Part shown: piece after piece, positions 44,122 to 57,843 of the stretch
Layout: every line of letters begins with the position of its first letter
How positions within the stretch are numbered: position 1 is the stretch's first letter
From: Lantana camara
Lineage: Eukaryota; Streptophyta; Magnoliopsida; Lamiales; Verbenaceae
Assembly (NCBI GenBank): GCA_037501455.1
Contig: CM074858.1
Location: 94,772,501 to 94,836,500 of the forward strand
Direction: 5' to 3'
DNA: 64,000 nucleotides
Notes under the pieces: generated by a model
Databases searched by the model: none
What the model saw: the letters and a program-made list of their open reading frames with translations, nothing else
What the model was told of the DNA's origin: nothing
Translations under genes and position numbers: made by a program

Positions 44122-47100
44122 TGTGACACCTCGTTTCTTCGGGAAGCCAAGTACGATATCACGAGAGGGTTTCCGACATTTCAATTTCTCTTTTGATTTA
44201 ATTTATACGTTGACTTAATTGTTTATGTGTCGTTGTGCCCTAATTGTGTAAGTTTTACCTTTTGACTTTCGTATTTAATTTCTAATACTTGATTTTAATT
44301 CCCGAATTATGTGAATGCGTGATATACTTGAATTATATGATTTATGAAATTGTTTACATGTTTATTGTATTCGTTTATACATGTTCGAATTGGTCGAAGA
44401 CCATTTTTTTATTTTTGAGATTTGAGGGCCTAACAAGTTTTAGCGCACCTCGTGTTTCGGAGGCCATAACTTGAGATAGATTCAAATTCCGGAAGTGATG
44501 TTGGAATCGTAACAAAGATACAAAACTAAGAAACCTAGCCCTGTATTTTTCTAAGCCCGTTTGAGCCTCCGAAATTTGTTCGAACCGAGCCACACGCAGA
44601 TTTGCCACCTTGGAGTATTTTGGGTATAACTCTTTCCATATTCAACCTTTTGACTTGATTCTTGGCCCCACATCACCCCAAATCAATTCACTATAACCTT
44701 ACACTCTCTCTTGACTAGTCATAGCACAATAAAAAGGAGAAAGATCAGCACTTTTGGAGCTTCCATTCCCAATTCCCGCCACTATGCACCTTGAGGAGAA
44801 TTTGAGCTCCAATCTCCATTTAACTTCATCATCTTCAAGAGGTAAGTGTACTTTTGGTATCTCCGTCCTTGTGTGATCATTTTAAGTGATGAATTTTGGG
44901 TTATAACCCAAATTTGATATAGATATGAGCATGATAATGAATAGTTAGGTTTTAAGCTCCATTTTAGAATCCATGGCTGCTATTCGGTTTTTATGGAATT
45001 TGAGGCATGGAATGTGATATCAATTGCTGTATTTACATATATATGAACTTGTATTTGAAGTATGTGAACTTTATGAGGTTCCACCATTGATAAACTTTGA
45101 GTTTCTTCAAGCTTTTTGAGTGAATATGGACTGATTTGCTGCTCCTTGATTGCTGATTGTTTCGGGGCTATTTCGGGTGGGATTTTGGCATGAAATTTGG
45201 TGGGTTGATGCATGATAATGTTTTTTTATGTTGTTGCCTTGATCCTCCCCTGTTCCTTGCTAGATTTTCCTTCTTTTTGCAGCTGATTCGGGAAGAAGGA
45301 GAAGCTGTCGCCCAGGGACAGGCCTGTGGCGTTCCCAAGGCTTTTTGGGTGACATCCCCTGTGTCACCCTTGGGCTGGGGTGTCTGTACTGAGACACCCC
45401 ATGTCTCCCTTTGTTCTACAAGGGAGACACGCCCGTGGCACCCCCTATGGCAGCCATTTAATGGCTGCTACGTGGTGGCTTCCGTTTAGCCATTTTTCTT
45501 GCTCCGTTGTGATATTATGTGATGTTTGTTTGTTTTTCTTGCTATGCTCTTGATTATATTTGATTTCTCCCACCCTGATTATGATCCTAACATGTTAATG
45601 TGTTGTAATATGTTATGCTTCATTATTTATTTTAAGTTTATGGCCTTGTTTGCTAGGTGTAATTGTGATGTGAATTCATGACCGTATAAGTGATAAGTGT
45701 AATCTTTTCTTGTGTCGTTTGCCTCCTTTATGCATTTTAAACTTATGAACGCTTATGTTATGCTATAATATGATATTTTATGAGGTTATTTAATAGGTTA
45801 TGAGTTTGATTCTTGAATTCTTCATGTAATAGTCGGTTCTTTACTCTGATATGCCTAACTATGAATTTATATGATGTGCATTGCATCCATTTGCATTTGT
45901 ATGCATCTTCGTATGTGTAATTGGTTCATGTTCGAGTCTAAGTCTTAAGTGTGTGTTTTTTTATCTCAGATTTGAGTTCGAAAGGTGTCGGATCCACCAT
46001 TTAGCTTCTTCTTGACCGTCAACGCTCGTTCGAGAGCACTTTTGGTAAAAGGTGAGGTTTGGGTTTGTTTCTTTTTAGTTAATACGATCTACAACCCTAC
46101 GTGCTCGTTTTCAAGCCCGCACATGACTATATTATTATATTTATAGAATAGATACATGCCTATAAGATATGTTTATGACTTTGTCATACGATTAAATGAT
46201 TTTGACCTATACGTACGAGCATATGTGAGCTTGAAAATGTTTTGCAACAAGGATATGCTCCAAACCGTGTGTCTTCGTGCAAGCTATAATCTTCTTCAAC
46301 ATAATATGATTTAGGATGACATGGAGAGGTACGTTAAAAGCATATGCTGAGTTGCAATGTAAGGTATGCTAAGGTACATAAGTATGTTACGTTATAAGTA
46401 TGATAAGCATGTTACGTTGCGAGTTATAATATGTTAAGCTGTGTTCAGATTTATTGGGCCCAGGGAATTGTGGGTAAGGAAGCACGGGACGGCAAGGACC
46501 GTCGGGTTAAGCCTGTGCATGATTCCCATTTGAAGTACTTACGCGCGACTCTTGGAAGTTGAGAAGGCGTGGTGCTTCAAACACAATGTGGGCTAGCTAC
46601 CCCTTGTGCATTGGTAAGAGTAGTAAGGGTTTGCTTCCCGAACTACATGTTGTTGGGTTTGGATTGGTTTATGATTTGAGTTTTCTGTTCTAACACGTAT
46701 GTTAATAACTGGGGAGTTAGAGTAAGACCCGTACTTGCCAGGTATAAGAATTCGTTAAGATTTGATGATTATGAAACGGGATAGGACCTTTCTTTTAAGC
46801 TATGTCCGATTATGATATGAATATGTATAAGTTTAATTCGAAAATGGTTTTTGGTATGCAAATCCTTATCCCGGTTCATAGTCTTTTATTTGCTACGTGC
46901 TTTGCTCTATATGTATACGTGTGTAGGTGTGCGTTAGCCCCTGACTCAGTCGGTGGACTGACCCTCTCCTTTCAACTTTTCAGTTGCAGGTTGGTTCATG
47001 CCAGGCGGAATCGTGAGTCTGTTAAGTTCTAGTCACCTAGCTCGAGTTGCATTTCATTTGCATTCGGTCACACTTTTGTATAAGATTTGTATATGTTGGA

Positions 47101-47385
47101 TGAATTATGTATAAATCATATGAATTCTTGTTTAAATATTTCCGGACAGGCTTCTAGGGATAGTTGAACCCGTACTTGTTGATTTATATTTCTTGAACTT
47201 GGTATGCGTGTTTCCGCTTTGTTATTGTTTTATGTGCTCTGGTCATGTCTTAGCTCCACTTGGTATAACGTGTGTGTGTAGGTCCCCGTTCACCTAATCT
47301 TGAGCTCATGTATGGATTTCTGTTTCATATGTGGATTCGGGTCTAGGTGCGGGGGATGTGGGGGCTCGCTTCTCCGGGTGGTACA
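44122..47385 (+). mobile_element. Solo gypsy LTR 'C' inside the gypsy 2 LTR
   Basis: Starts tgtgacacct and ends gggtggtaca, 3264 bp, between aaaaa (44117-44121) and aaaaa (47386-47390). The host LTR continues on both sides in line with its partner at about 56471. It has the gcgggggatgtgg motif near 47350 and the hairpin block near 46937-46990. It has its own palindrome set at 45347-45467. A run of A as target is weak evidence alone, but both ends and the host sequence agree. Confidence 0.88.
45347..45467. repeat. Inverted-repeat cluster in LTR C
   Basis: Four hairpin-forming units: gggtgaca...tgtcaccc (45347-45369), ggggtgtct...gagacacccc (45377-45400), gtctccc...gggagac (45403-45428) and cagccat...atggctg (45451-45467). 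They occupy the same relative place in the LTR as the gggaacg palindromes of the other families but differ in sequence. Confidence 0.75.
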
Positions 47386-48206
47386 AAAAATGGCATAACA
47401 AGTCCAAAACTCAACCAAATTGAATGAAACTCAGGAACAACAACAAATATCATGTAAGAATCATATATGCATGCATAAAACTCGAGAAAAGCAAAAATTG
47501 AGGCCATATCAATCGAACCCACATTTGAAGGAATTCAAGCTCAACAATGGCAATAGCCAATAGGCATTTAATCCATTCTCCTACCAATTTCATGCAATAA
47601 ATACAACTTGGGCAACATGTAGAGTTCATAAATGAAGTCATCAATTCAAGAAAACCATTACAAAACTCAAAATATCCGAATTAGCCAAAACCCCCTACTA
47701 TTCACATGTTGATCATAAAAGTTCATACACACCACCATAACTCAGGATTCATGCATAAAACTAAATAGCACATCGCAGGGATTTCGAAACTTACTGAAGC
47801 TCGAGAAGAGATGGAGAAACAAGGAAGAAAATGGCTCTTGAAGGTTAAAGGGTGAAATGGAGGGTTTGTGGCTTCTCTCTTAGCTTTGTTGCTGTTGTTA
47901 CTTTACATAAAATGAAAAGGGAGAGAATGGTTCAGCCTTTAAGGGCTGAACCGGTTCGGGTCACGGGTCACGGATTCGGTCCAAAGTTTTCTGGTTCAGT
48001 TGGTTCGGTTTAAACGGTTTAAAAGGTTTATGGTCCACAATTCACAAATCAATTAATTTCAAATAACTCACATACACAATTATTTCAAATAAATACATAT
48101 AAGTTCATATAATTCAAGTATAATTAAATTAAAGATTAATTAATAATTAAATCACACAATTACCTGAACGAACTGTAGAACAGGGTGTTACACCCTCCCC
48201 CCCTTC

Positions 48207-51200
48207 GGAGAACCTGGTCCCCAGGTTCACTACTCGACCTGAGAACAAATCCGGATACAACTGTCTCATCTTCTCCTTACTCTCCCAAGTTGATTCTTCG
48301 GATTTCTGATCTCTCCACAACACTCTGACTAAGGGAATCTGTCGATTTCTCAACATTTGTATCTTTCAATCTTGAATCTCAACCGGGTGCCTCACTTTAG
48401 TCAAATCCGGCTCAAGTTGTACTTTTTCAATAGGGAGTTTGGTCGCTTCATTGGGATAATATTTCCTGAGTTGAGAAACGTGAAACACGTTAGGTATCCC
48501 GGTCAACTCTGGCAGTAGGTCCAAACTATACGTCACTTCTCCAACTTTCTCAAGGATTTCAAAAGGTCTAAGGTATCTAGGGTTAAGCTTCCCACCTTGA
48601 CCTATTCGAGAAAAGCCCTTTCTAGGAGATGCTTTCAAGAAGACTCGATCTCCTACTTCAAACTCAAGGGGTCTTCTCCTCTTATCCGCATAGCTCTTCT
48701 GACGGTCCTGAGCTGCCTTCATTCTCTGCTGAATCAACTTAACCTTGGCAGTGGTTTTATCCAACTTCTCCCGAATTGACCAATAGAAGCTTGATAACTG
48801 TTATTATAGGCAAACTCTGTTGGAAACACGAATCAGAAAGCAGCGGAAATTTAAAAATTTTCCAACAAAAGGATCTTGGACTCGCAATCGTGTATCCAAA
48901 TTCGAAGGGTTAAGAAACTTACTTTTCTTTTATTCTTTCTTGAAGCGTTTCAAGCCACCCAAGAACGCTCTTCCCGTGGCTTGATCCCCCCTCCTTGGAA
49001 AAGCTCGAATCTTCAAACTTCTAACTTGAAGCTCTCTAGAGATAGTCCACCAACTTGATCACAATCTAACTAGTAAGGATGCTAGTTCTCTAGTTAGTGT
49101 TTAGGCTTAACCTAGGGTTTATTTAATCTTGGAGAAAGGAAGGTGTTCAACACATGAACCAAAAGAATTGCCAACAACCTTAAAGGGAGCTCGAGCTCCC
49201 CTATATATAATAGAGGGAGGACCGAAAATCCTAGTCCTTATGGACTAAGGATTTGGCCTCTCTCTCCTATTACTTGATCATCAAGTAATTTAGACTTTGA
49301 CTTTGAATTCTAATTCAAATCAACTTTCAAGAGAGCTAAAATATCCAAACTATTTTTGGATAATTTTATACTTTATTTTTTTAAAATAAATAACTTATTT
49401 TATCTAATTAATTAATTCATAATTCATTAACTAGATTATTTTCTCCAAAATTAGACTTTCTTTTTAATTCAAAATTAAACCAAAGTCTATTAAATAATTA
49501 ACACATTTAATTATTTAATATATATATATATACAATATATATATTTACACGTGTGGGACACGTGTCACTCACGTGACCCACACGTGTGGAACCCTCTTGG
49601 CCCGATTAACTCTTTTAAAACCTCAACTCATGTAACCAAGTTGTTGTGTGTGACCCTCTAGGTTCTCAATTCAATTAACAGTGACCCTAATTAATTAATT
49701 CACTAATTAATTAATCAGTCCACAGATTAAACGACCATAGTCTAGCAACAGGTGTTTAACCCCTAGCTGAATTGGAATGTTCGGATTCGACAGAACCTTT
49801 TAGTCACTGATTCATGTGAGATACAATCCTCCTACTTACTATCTCTCAACCAAGATCTAGGGCAAGGGAATAATCAGAACCCTAATAATCCGGTCTTAAA
49901 GCTAAGTGTATTTCATATCCATTTGATCTCAATCCAAGAAACCCTTTTCTTGATGTCTTGATCTACTGCCTTGGCCAAGGACTCCATATGGCATATGAAT
50001 GACTTACACAATAAGAGATCACCTTGCAAATGCAAGTGTAGGTCCTTTCTTGATTCTCATTCACTTTCATGAACCACTTGTGCAGTCCCAGCATAAGCCT
50101 TGAATCAGTTGTCTAAGGCGACACCCTTTAAAGCTTATACCTAAGACTACAGAGTTAATTCATAAAGTGACAAGGAACCTCAAGTCTAAGGATCAATTAA
50201 TCACATCAATGACTCATGAGATATTTCCTAATCTGAAAGTTTCCATTTCCTGAAATAGAAACTTCCTTTCCCATTTAGGAATCTTCTCACACGGGGCACC
50301 TCAGTGAACTTACTTATTAAAGTAAGCACCCTCATGTATCACGCACGTATCAACTATACACTTTGTATCTCCATGAAACAAGGTGGTCCTTCTTAAGGGC
50401 GTGATCCCACAAGCAAGCCTTAGAGGAGTCAGGTTGACACTCCCACTGTCGGTAGGACTCATCGGCTTGGAGTATTTTACTAATCATGACTTATGTGATT
50501 TAGGGCTCGTTTCATGAATCATTTCACCTAAATGGTAGAGTCCTAAAGTCATCAGGATTAGGGGAGTTCTCATACATGCACAGATAAAGTAATCGCATAC
50601 CAAACAAGAGCATATAAAGAAGTGTTGCCTTTATTCGTTATATCATTCAAAGATTGTCTGCGATTATAATAAGGAAAAGCACAAAGCGGATATACAATCG
50701 GCTTTCTAGGGCACTATTCGTAACAAACTCGACCAAAGCTAGATGCTTGTCCCACTTCTCCTTGAAATCCAAAGCACACGCTCTTAACAAATCCTCCAAA
50801 TACTTAATCAATCTCACTGATTGTCCATCCGTTTGAGGATGAAAAGCAGTGCAAAAATTAAGTCTTGTACCCGACCATTTCTAAAGATTTTGCCAGAACT
50901 TAGCTGTAAACTGAGGATTACGATCTGAAACAATACTAGCAGGAGCTCCATGTAACCTCACAATCTCATCACAATACAATTCTGCTAGCTTAGGAGTCTT
51001 GTAGGACATCTTAACCTTGAGAAAATGAGCGAACTTCGTCAAAGGTCGACTATCACCCAAATTCCATCATACCCTTCTCTTGATCTCGGCAAGCCGGACA
51101 CGAAATCCATTGTCACTTACTCCCATTTCCATTGAGGTATTGGAAGTGGTTGGAGGGTTCCTCTTGGTTTTTGCTGTTTAACCTTCACCACTTGGCACGT

Positions 51201-54200
51201 GAGACATCGCTTCACAAAGCTCGCGGCGTCCCTTTTCATGCCATTCCACTAAAACAATTCCTTCAAATCTCGGTACATCTTAGTACCACCGGGATGATAG
51301 GAATATCCTGAACGGTGAGCTTCATCAAGTAATAGCCTTTTGAGTTCTTCTGGCACACAAACCCTTGTCTTGAACTTGAACAAACCTGAATCATCAAACC
51401 CAAACTTCGTCTCTGGATACGCTCTTGATTGGGCTATCAATCTCTGAATCTCTGCATTTATAGCCTGAGCATCAATCAACCTTTGTTTCAAATAAGGCTG
51501 AACCGTGATATTAGCTAACCGAGCCACTGAAACCACAACTGCTGAACCCTACCTTGAAGATTCTGCACTTAAACCAGAAACACTCGCTTTCCTGCTCAAA
51601 GCATCAGCCACTACATTAGCCTTACCAGGATGGTACTGAATGGTGCAGTCGTAATCCTCTAAGAATTCCATTCAACGCCTCTATCGGTTGTTAAGTTCCT
51701 TCTGAGTAAACAAATACTTGAGGCTCTTATGATCCGTGAATATCTCAAAAGTAGTGAGCTAGTGGCGCCATTTAGACAAAGCAAACACAACCGCTGCAAG
51801 TTCAAGATCGTGAGTGGGGTAGTTCTTTTCTTGTTCCTTCAACTTCCTAGAAGCATAGGCCACCACTCGGTTATCTTGCATCTGCACACATTTGAGGCCT
51901 TCTTTTGAAGAATCTATATAAACTGAATAACGCTCGGATCCCTCGGGTAGGGTAAGAACTAGTTCCGAAGTTAACCTTTCCTTCAAGGTTTGAAAACTTC
52001 TCTTGCACTTCTCATCCCACTCATACTTTACCTCCTTTTTTGTTAACCGAGTCAACGGGCACGTAATCTTGGAGAAATCCTTCACAAATCTCCTATAGTA
52101 ACCTGCTAACCCAAGAAAACTTCTCACTTCGGAGGTATTCTTCGGTCTCTCCCACTGAGCCACGGTCGCAATCTTAGAGGGATCAACTTCAATTCCTTTA
52201 CCTGAAATTATGTGCCCTAGGAATGTGACTCTGTCGATCCAAAACTCGCACTTGCTAAATTTGGCATAAAGCTTGTGCCCTCTAAGAGTCTCCAAGACAA
52301 TCCTGAGGTGATTGCGTGCTCTTCCGCGGGCCTCGAATACACTAAGATGTCGTCTATGAAAATCACCACAAACTTGTCAAGGAACTGCCTAAACACTCGG
52401 TGCATCATGTCCTTGAACACGGCCGGGGCATTGGCCAACCCAAACGGCATCACCACGAACTCAAATGTCTATACCAGGTATTGAACACAGTCCTCCCAGA
52501 TACAAAGTTGGTAATATCCTTATCTCAAATCCAACTTAGAATACACTTGTGAACCTTGCAAAATGTCGAACAACTCTTCGATGTGAGGCAATGGATACTT
52601 ATTCTTCACTGTCATTCGGTTTAGCTCGCGATAATCTATACACATCCTCAAAGGCCCGTCCTTCTTCTTCACAAACAGAAAAGGTGCACCCCACAGAGAG
52701 ATGCTCAGACAAATGTAACCATAAGATAAGAGCTCATCAAGCTGAGTCTTCAACTCCTTTAACTCAATAGGAGCCATCCGGTACGGTGTCTCAGAGAAAG
52801 GCTCAGCTCCGGGATAGAGGTCGACCACAAACTCGATATCCCTGTCGGGTGGCAAAGAACCCAAACTCTCAAGAAATACATCAGGAAACTCTCTTACAAC
52901 CTCCGTCTCCTCAAGTTTGGCTTGGTCCTTCGGTTTGTTAAGAAGGTAAACCACAAAACCTGTTGCGCCATCCCGGAGGAGCTTACTTGCTTCCATAAAA
53001 GACACAAATGGGCTAGTCTTCAACCTCTTACCCATAAATACCACAGAACCCAGAGAAACCTTCTTCTCATGACAACCCATAACTGCTCGATGTCTGTAAA
53101 GCCAATCCATACCAAGAATCACCCTATACCTCTTCGTAGGCATCTCTATCAAATCAGTAGAGAAAACTCGATCTTTAAAACACACCTGACACTCTGAAAA
53201 CACCCTGTCTTCCTCCAAACAACCTCTCAAAGGGGAACTCACCAGATACACATGCGCAGTTAATTCAGCAAGCAAAGGCAAAGAAGCAACAACATCCCGG
53301 GTAATAAAAGAATGCGTGACTCCCGGGATCAATCAATTCATGTAATGATATGCCATGAATGTTTATTATACCTTCTATCATGGCATTTGGATTGACATCA
53401 GTAGCTTCCTCCTCTCCCTCAAGAGCATAAACACGAGCCTGAACAGCTGGCCTCTTCTTCGGGCAAGTATCAGTCTTGTGCTCAGAAGACCCGCACACGT
53501 AGCACTTGCCCAAAAGCTTCCAACTCTTCTCATCAGGATGCTTTCCCTGACAATAAGCACAAAGAGGTGGAGCCGGAGCCAACAAAACTGGAGGTGCAGG
53601 AGGTACCGCAGGACCTGTAATACGGGGCTTTTTGTTCCAAAAAGCCTGGGGATGAAAAGCCGGAGTAGCAGGAGCTCGAGGAGCATAAGAAACGGGTCTC
53701 TTACCCGATCCAGAGCCGGGTCTCGAACATTGACCCGAAGAGAAAGGTGGAGGCTTCAATCTTGTCTTTTGGGCCTCAACTTGGATTGCCCTCTTGGTGA
53801 CCTTGGCCCAAGTACTCACATTCACAGCTTGGAGAGCCACTTGAAGTTCATGGCGAAGCCCATGAAGAAATTACCGGGCCTTGTGAGTATCGTTGTCGGT
53901 GATGTAAGTAGCATAGGGTGCAAGCCTCTCAAATTCCAAAATATACTTCTCCACCGTCCGATTACCCTGCTTCAAGTCGGTAAACTCTTGAAGGCGACGT
54001 CCTTGTACACTATGAGGAATGTACTTATCATGGAATTCTTGTACAAAAGTCTCCCAATTAAATTCCCTTCCGGTTCTCTCTAACTTGGATCGAACACTCT
54101 TAAGTTAGACCACCACTTACCCTTGTATAAATCGACCCCTGAAAACTGCTTTATCTTGCGAAATTCTCGAACAAATCTCCCAAATACCTCTTATCTCTGA

Positions 54201-54452
54201 CAACCACTCTTTTACCGTGATGTCATCACCTCCATACCACTTTGGAGGAATATTATTTCAGAATTCCTTGTATACACCCGAGATTTCTTGCTCCTCAACT
54301 GGAGGTGTTTGATTTTGTTGATTTTGTTGTAATTGGTTAAGAAGGGCTTGAACTATGTTCTCCGCGTTCATAGGTGGTGGCGAAGGTACATTCTCGGGAG
54401 GCGGTTGATTTAAATCCGGTGTTTGTTCACGAACTCTTCTTCGTGGAGGCAT
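48207..54452 (-). pseudogene. Gypsy 2 gag-pol, broken
   Basis: Gag begins at 54452 (MPPRRRVREQTPDLNQ) with a Pro-rich N-terminus. The gag domain continues with stops to about 53870. Two CCHC knuckles (CAYCQGKHPDEKSW, weak, and CYVCGSSEHKTDTC) lie near 53560 and 53500. Protease LIDPG is frameshifted near 53330. RT has YRMAP, FVKKKDG and FIDDILVYS (near 52350). RNase H is around 51760-52000. Integrase zinc finger parts lie near 51250. The integrase frame is cut by the solo LTR at 48818-50725, and a further piece of integrase is missing beside it. GPF/Y and chromodomain parts are at 48147-48764. Non-functional. Confidence 0.88.
48818..50725 (-). mobile_element. Probable solo LTR (copy 2), TSD aactc
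   Basis: On + it begins tgttggaaac and ends ttcgtaaca, with aactc on both sides (48813-48817 and 50726-50730). In reverse it aligns with 4356-6437 over most of its length, including the opening gaatagtgccctagaaagc and the block with a ggactcc/gacagtgggag core. It is 1908 bp against 2082 bp. It interrupts the integrase core of gypsy 2 between LVEF and AYNNS. Its parent family is not otherwise present in the window. Confidence 0.85.
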
Positions 54453-54677
54453 CCTGAAATTCACAAATTCAAACAATATAGATGCATGTAGGTTAGTATA
54501 TGATCATGTATACAATTAATAGAGTAAAACAAGTATTCAAGTAATCAAGTCATATATTCACATAATCATATAATCAAATAATCACATACTCACATTGTCC
54601 TAAGCCGTATGACCTAGACAAACTCAACACGACACTAGAGCCCGGTTTTGCAACCGCGCTCTGGTACCACTGAATTA

Positions 54678-57258
54678 TGTAGCACCCAAGCATGGGGACC
54701 ACATCCTCCGTACTAAGATCTAAACCCGATCACAAAATGGAAAGTCCGTACCCGAATTCGAACCCTAGCGAACGGGAGACCAACTCACTCACTAAGCCAG
54801 GCGGAGCTAACTACAACTAACTCAGAGTGTGCAGAAGCTAAACAAACATAATCAAAATAAGTAAAATAGATGCATTTCATATATACTTACAGGTACCAAT
54901 ACATAAACATCATGTACAATGGCCCTCACGGCCTCATCAAAACAAAAAGGGCTTAAGTTTCAAATATTCAAGTCATAATTACAAAATAAGATGAAGTGTA
55001 TGTAGACATATGCAACGACAAGACCTAGATCGACAAGTGTACAGTGCAGACACACTTCTTTACCTAGCTTGAGGTCAAAAGAAGCACCTGAAACTGAAAG
55101 AGAAAACGAGGGGTCAGTCAACTGACTGAGTGAGGGGGCTAACGCACACCCACACACTATATATATAAAGCAAAGCATATAAAAAAAGTGGATTTATGAA
55201 CCAGGAATAGGTTTTGCAAACTAAACATTTCAAAACAAACATATATATATTTAGAAATCATTTTCATAAACTCTATTCCAATTCATAGTTCCCATAACAA
55301 AACATATCACATGCTCGGCGAGAATGAGCTTCCACCCTTTACTCCTCATATCACATTAAAACATAAATCAGAATCATATCCACCCTCTACTCCAATGATG
55401 AAAGAGCCACGCGCGTAGCCCTACTATCCATGACTTGAACAAACTCACGTGGGGTAGCTAGCCCATAACATGCCCTCCCCGGCTTTCACACCGAAGTCAT
55501 CAAAATACCACGCCTTCCCTAGCTCCCGGGGTCGCATGTGATACCGTGGATGGAAACTATGCACAGGTCGTGCCCTGACGACCTAATACCGTCCCGGGGA
55601 TTCCTTACCCATAGCTCATTGGATCCACATTCACATATACCAATCTTTCATGTCTCAATTCACTACATAACTTGAACATAAAATATTTTCCAAAATAGCT
55701 TACATATGCTTTCATAAGTACCTTTTTAAATCAAGCGTGTTCCACAAGATCATACACATATCATATCCAACACTTATATATATATATATATAATCACATG
55801 CGAGGCTTGAAAACGTCACATAAAGGCTTTAGGTTATAACTATACAAAATCCTAAACCTCACCTTGTGCTGGAAAGTGAAAGGAGTGAGAGTGAGCAAAG
55901 CTAGGTCTCGGGCTCATCACCGGCTACCTCGTCTGAAAAGAAAACATGAGAACTAAAGACTTAAACTCTATATGGACCAAATACGACACAAAGCAAATGT
56001 AAAGTATGCATGAGATGTAATGCAAGTCACTTATTACACAAAATATGTTCATTTAACCAAATAGATACACAACATTTCAATCTCATTCATAGACCAGTTA
56101 TGTGACAAGTTACAAGCGCAAAAATAGCAAATTATCGAACATATAAGTCATATAAAAGCATTTAAGAAGCATAGGAAGCAAACCGAAAAAGTTAAAAATC
56201 ACAAAACGGATAGGGGCTCCCGAAACGGCCGTTTTCGGATCTAGTTCAAAGTGCAAACGGCCGTCAAAATAAATTCAAAAACCAAATGACCGTTTCCAAA
56301 GCTACCGACTCTCTCCTGATGCTCGAAACGGCCGTTTCCATTCATAGTTAAAACCCAGAACGGCCGTTTCCGTGACCAGACTTGAATGCCCGCCTAACCG
56401 AAACGACCGTTTCCATTTTTCAGCCTGGAGCGCAGGGCTGTTCTCGAAAGAATAGGGGAACGAAGCAAAAATGGCACAACAAGGCCAAAACTCAACCAAA
56501 TTGAATGAAACTCAGGAACAACAACAAATATGATGTAAGAATCATATATACATGCATAAAACTCGAGAAAAGCAAGAATCGACGCTATATCAATCAAATC
56601 CACATTTGAAGGAATTCAAGCTCAATAATGGCAATAAGCATTTAATCCATTCTCCAACCAATTTCATTCAATAAATACAATTTAGGCAACATGTAGAGTT
56701 CATAAATGAAGTCATAAATCCGAGAAAACCATTACAAAACTCAAAATCTCCAAATTAGCCAAAACCCCCTACTATTCACAAGTTGATCATAAAAGTTCAT
56801 ACTCACCACCATAACCCAGGATTCATGCATAAAATTAAAGAGCAGATCGTGGGGAATCCGAAACTTACTCAAGCTCTAGAAGAGATGGAGAAACAAGGAA
56901 GAAAATGGCTCATTGAAGGATGATACGGAGGGTTTGTAGCTTCTCTCTTGGCTTTGTTGCTGCTGTTGATTTACATAAAATGAAAGGGGAGAGAATGGTT
57001 TAGCCTTTAAGGACTAAACCGGTTTGGTTCATGGGTCACGGGTTCAGTCTAAAGTTTTCCGGTTCAGTTGGTTCGGTTTAAATGGTTTAAAAGGTTTAGG
57101 GTCCACAATTCAGAAATTAATTAATTAAATAACTCACATATATAATTATTTCAAATAAATTCATATAAGTTCATATAATTCAAGTATAATTAAATTAAAG
57201 CACAATTAATAATTAAATCACACAATTACGTGATTGAACTGTAGAACGGGGTGTCACA
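54678..57258 (-). repeat. 5' LTR of gypsy 2
   Basis: 2581 bp, tgtagcaccc to gggtgtcaca on +. Hairpin block near 55108-55140. Palindromes of the form ggaaacggccgtttcc lie at 56221-56237, 56324-56339, 56357-56371 and 56399-56414, with weaker ones between. Confidence 0.88.
56213..56430. repeat. Palindrome cluster in the gypsy 2 5' LTR
   Basis: At least four palindromes of the type gaaacggccgtttc, differing from the gggaacg type of the other elements by consistent changes in both half-sites. The partner LTR has the same set in a more decayed state at about 43815-44090. Confidence 0.8.
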
Positions 57259-57263
57259 TGTCC

Positions 57264-57843
57264 AGATACCAATATACAATCTAAACGATGCCAAAGATCT
57301 GCTCTTTCCAAGTGTAACGAGCTCCTTGAAACTTCGGTTCTACCAGCCCATTATCCTGTATAAAGTCGCCGAACTCACTCATTCCAAAAAACTCAGGTTG
57401 CTGACCCCTTTCCGCTCATCCAAATTTCGTATGATGTTGAAATCTCCTCCAATTAACCATGTATTTTGACAATTAGCCATGCCCCTGAAAGCATCCCATA
57501 AATTCCGCCTTGATATTGTATTACATTCAGTATAAACCACGATTATCAAGGATAGGGATTTCCATTTCGGACCTTTAAGCCTCAAATAGAGAAATTGATG
57601 CTCGTTATGGAGCACATCAACATCCACATCTGCAGGGGAAAAAGACCAGATATTGTTAGAAATATTTGAGATAACTTTCACGAAATTAAATTTAATACAC
57701 ATAAGGCTAGAATTCAAATGAGTCATAGGCTCCAGGATAACCACAAAGTCGAGTTTATTCCGTTGCCGAAGATCTTTAAAGATACGTTGTCGGCCACCAT
57801 TTTGTATCCCCCGAATATTCCAAATTAGGCCTCTTAAAATCAT
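57264..57843 (-). pseudogene. LINE ORF2 N-terminus: AP-type endonuclease
   Basis: ATG at 57843 reads MILRGLIWNIRGIQN, the usual start of plant L1 ORF2. A catalytic Glu (VVILEPM) and the GGDFNIIR motif (near 57430) follow. The domain stops at 57263, the gypsy 2 target site, and continues at 42761. Confidence 0.85.

Larger units (their letters stand above)
42767..48192 (-). repeat. 3' LTR of gypsy 2, split by LTR C
   Basis: Made of 42767-44121 and 47391-48192, about 2.16 kb. It is about 500 bp shorter than the 5' LTR because of a deletion near 43747, whose counterpart is about 55655-56157. Its palindromes (about 43815-44090) are mostly damaged by C-to-T or G-to-A changes. Confidence 0.85.
42767..57258 (-). 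mobile_element. Ty3/gypsy chromovirus 2 in the LINE, TSD tgtcc
   Basis: LTRs 54678-57258 (5' by orientation) and 42767-48192 (3', split by a nested LTR). The primer-binding site tggtaccagagc on the minus strand is at 54669-54658, 8 bp from the LTR. A G-rich purine tract lies at 48193-48206. Target duplication tgtcc at 42762-42766 and 57259-57263. Gag and pol are heavily damaged. Order and chromodomain agree with the gypsy in the LecRK, but sequence and LTRs are clearly different. Confidence 0.9.

Noticed and set aside
45157..45489. ORF of 110 residues in LTR C
   Set aside because: Hydrophobic then Pro/Cys-rich reading through the inverted-repeat cluster of a solo LTR. No similarity recognised.
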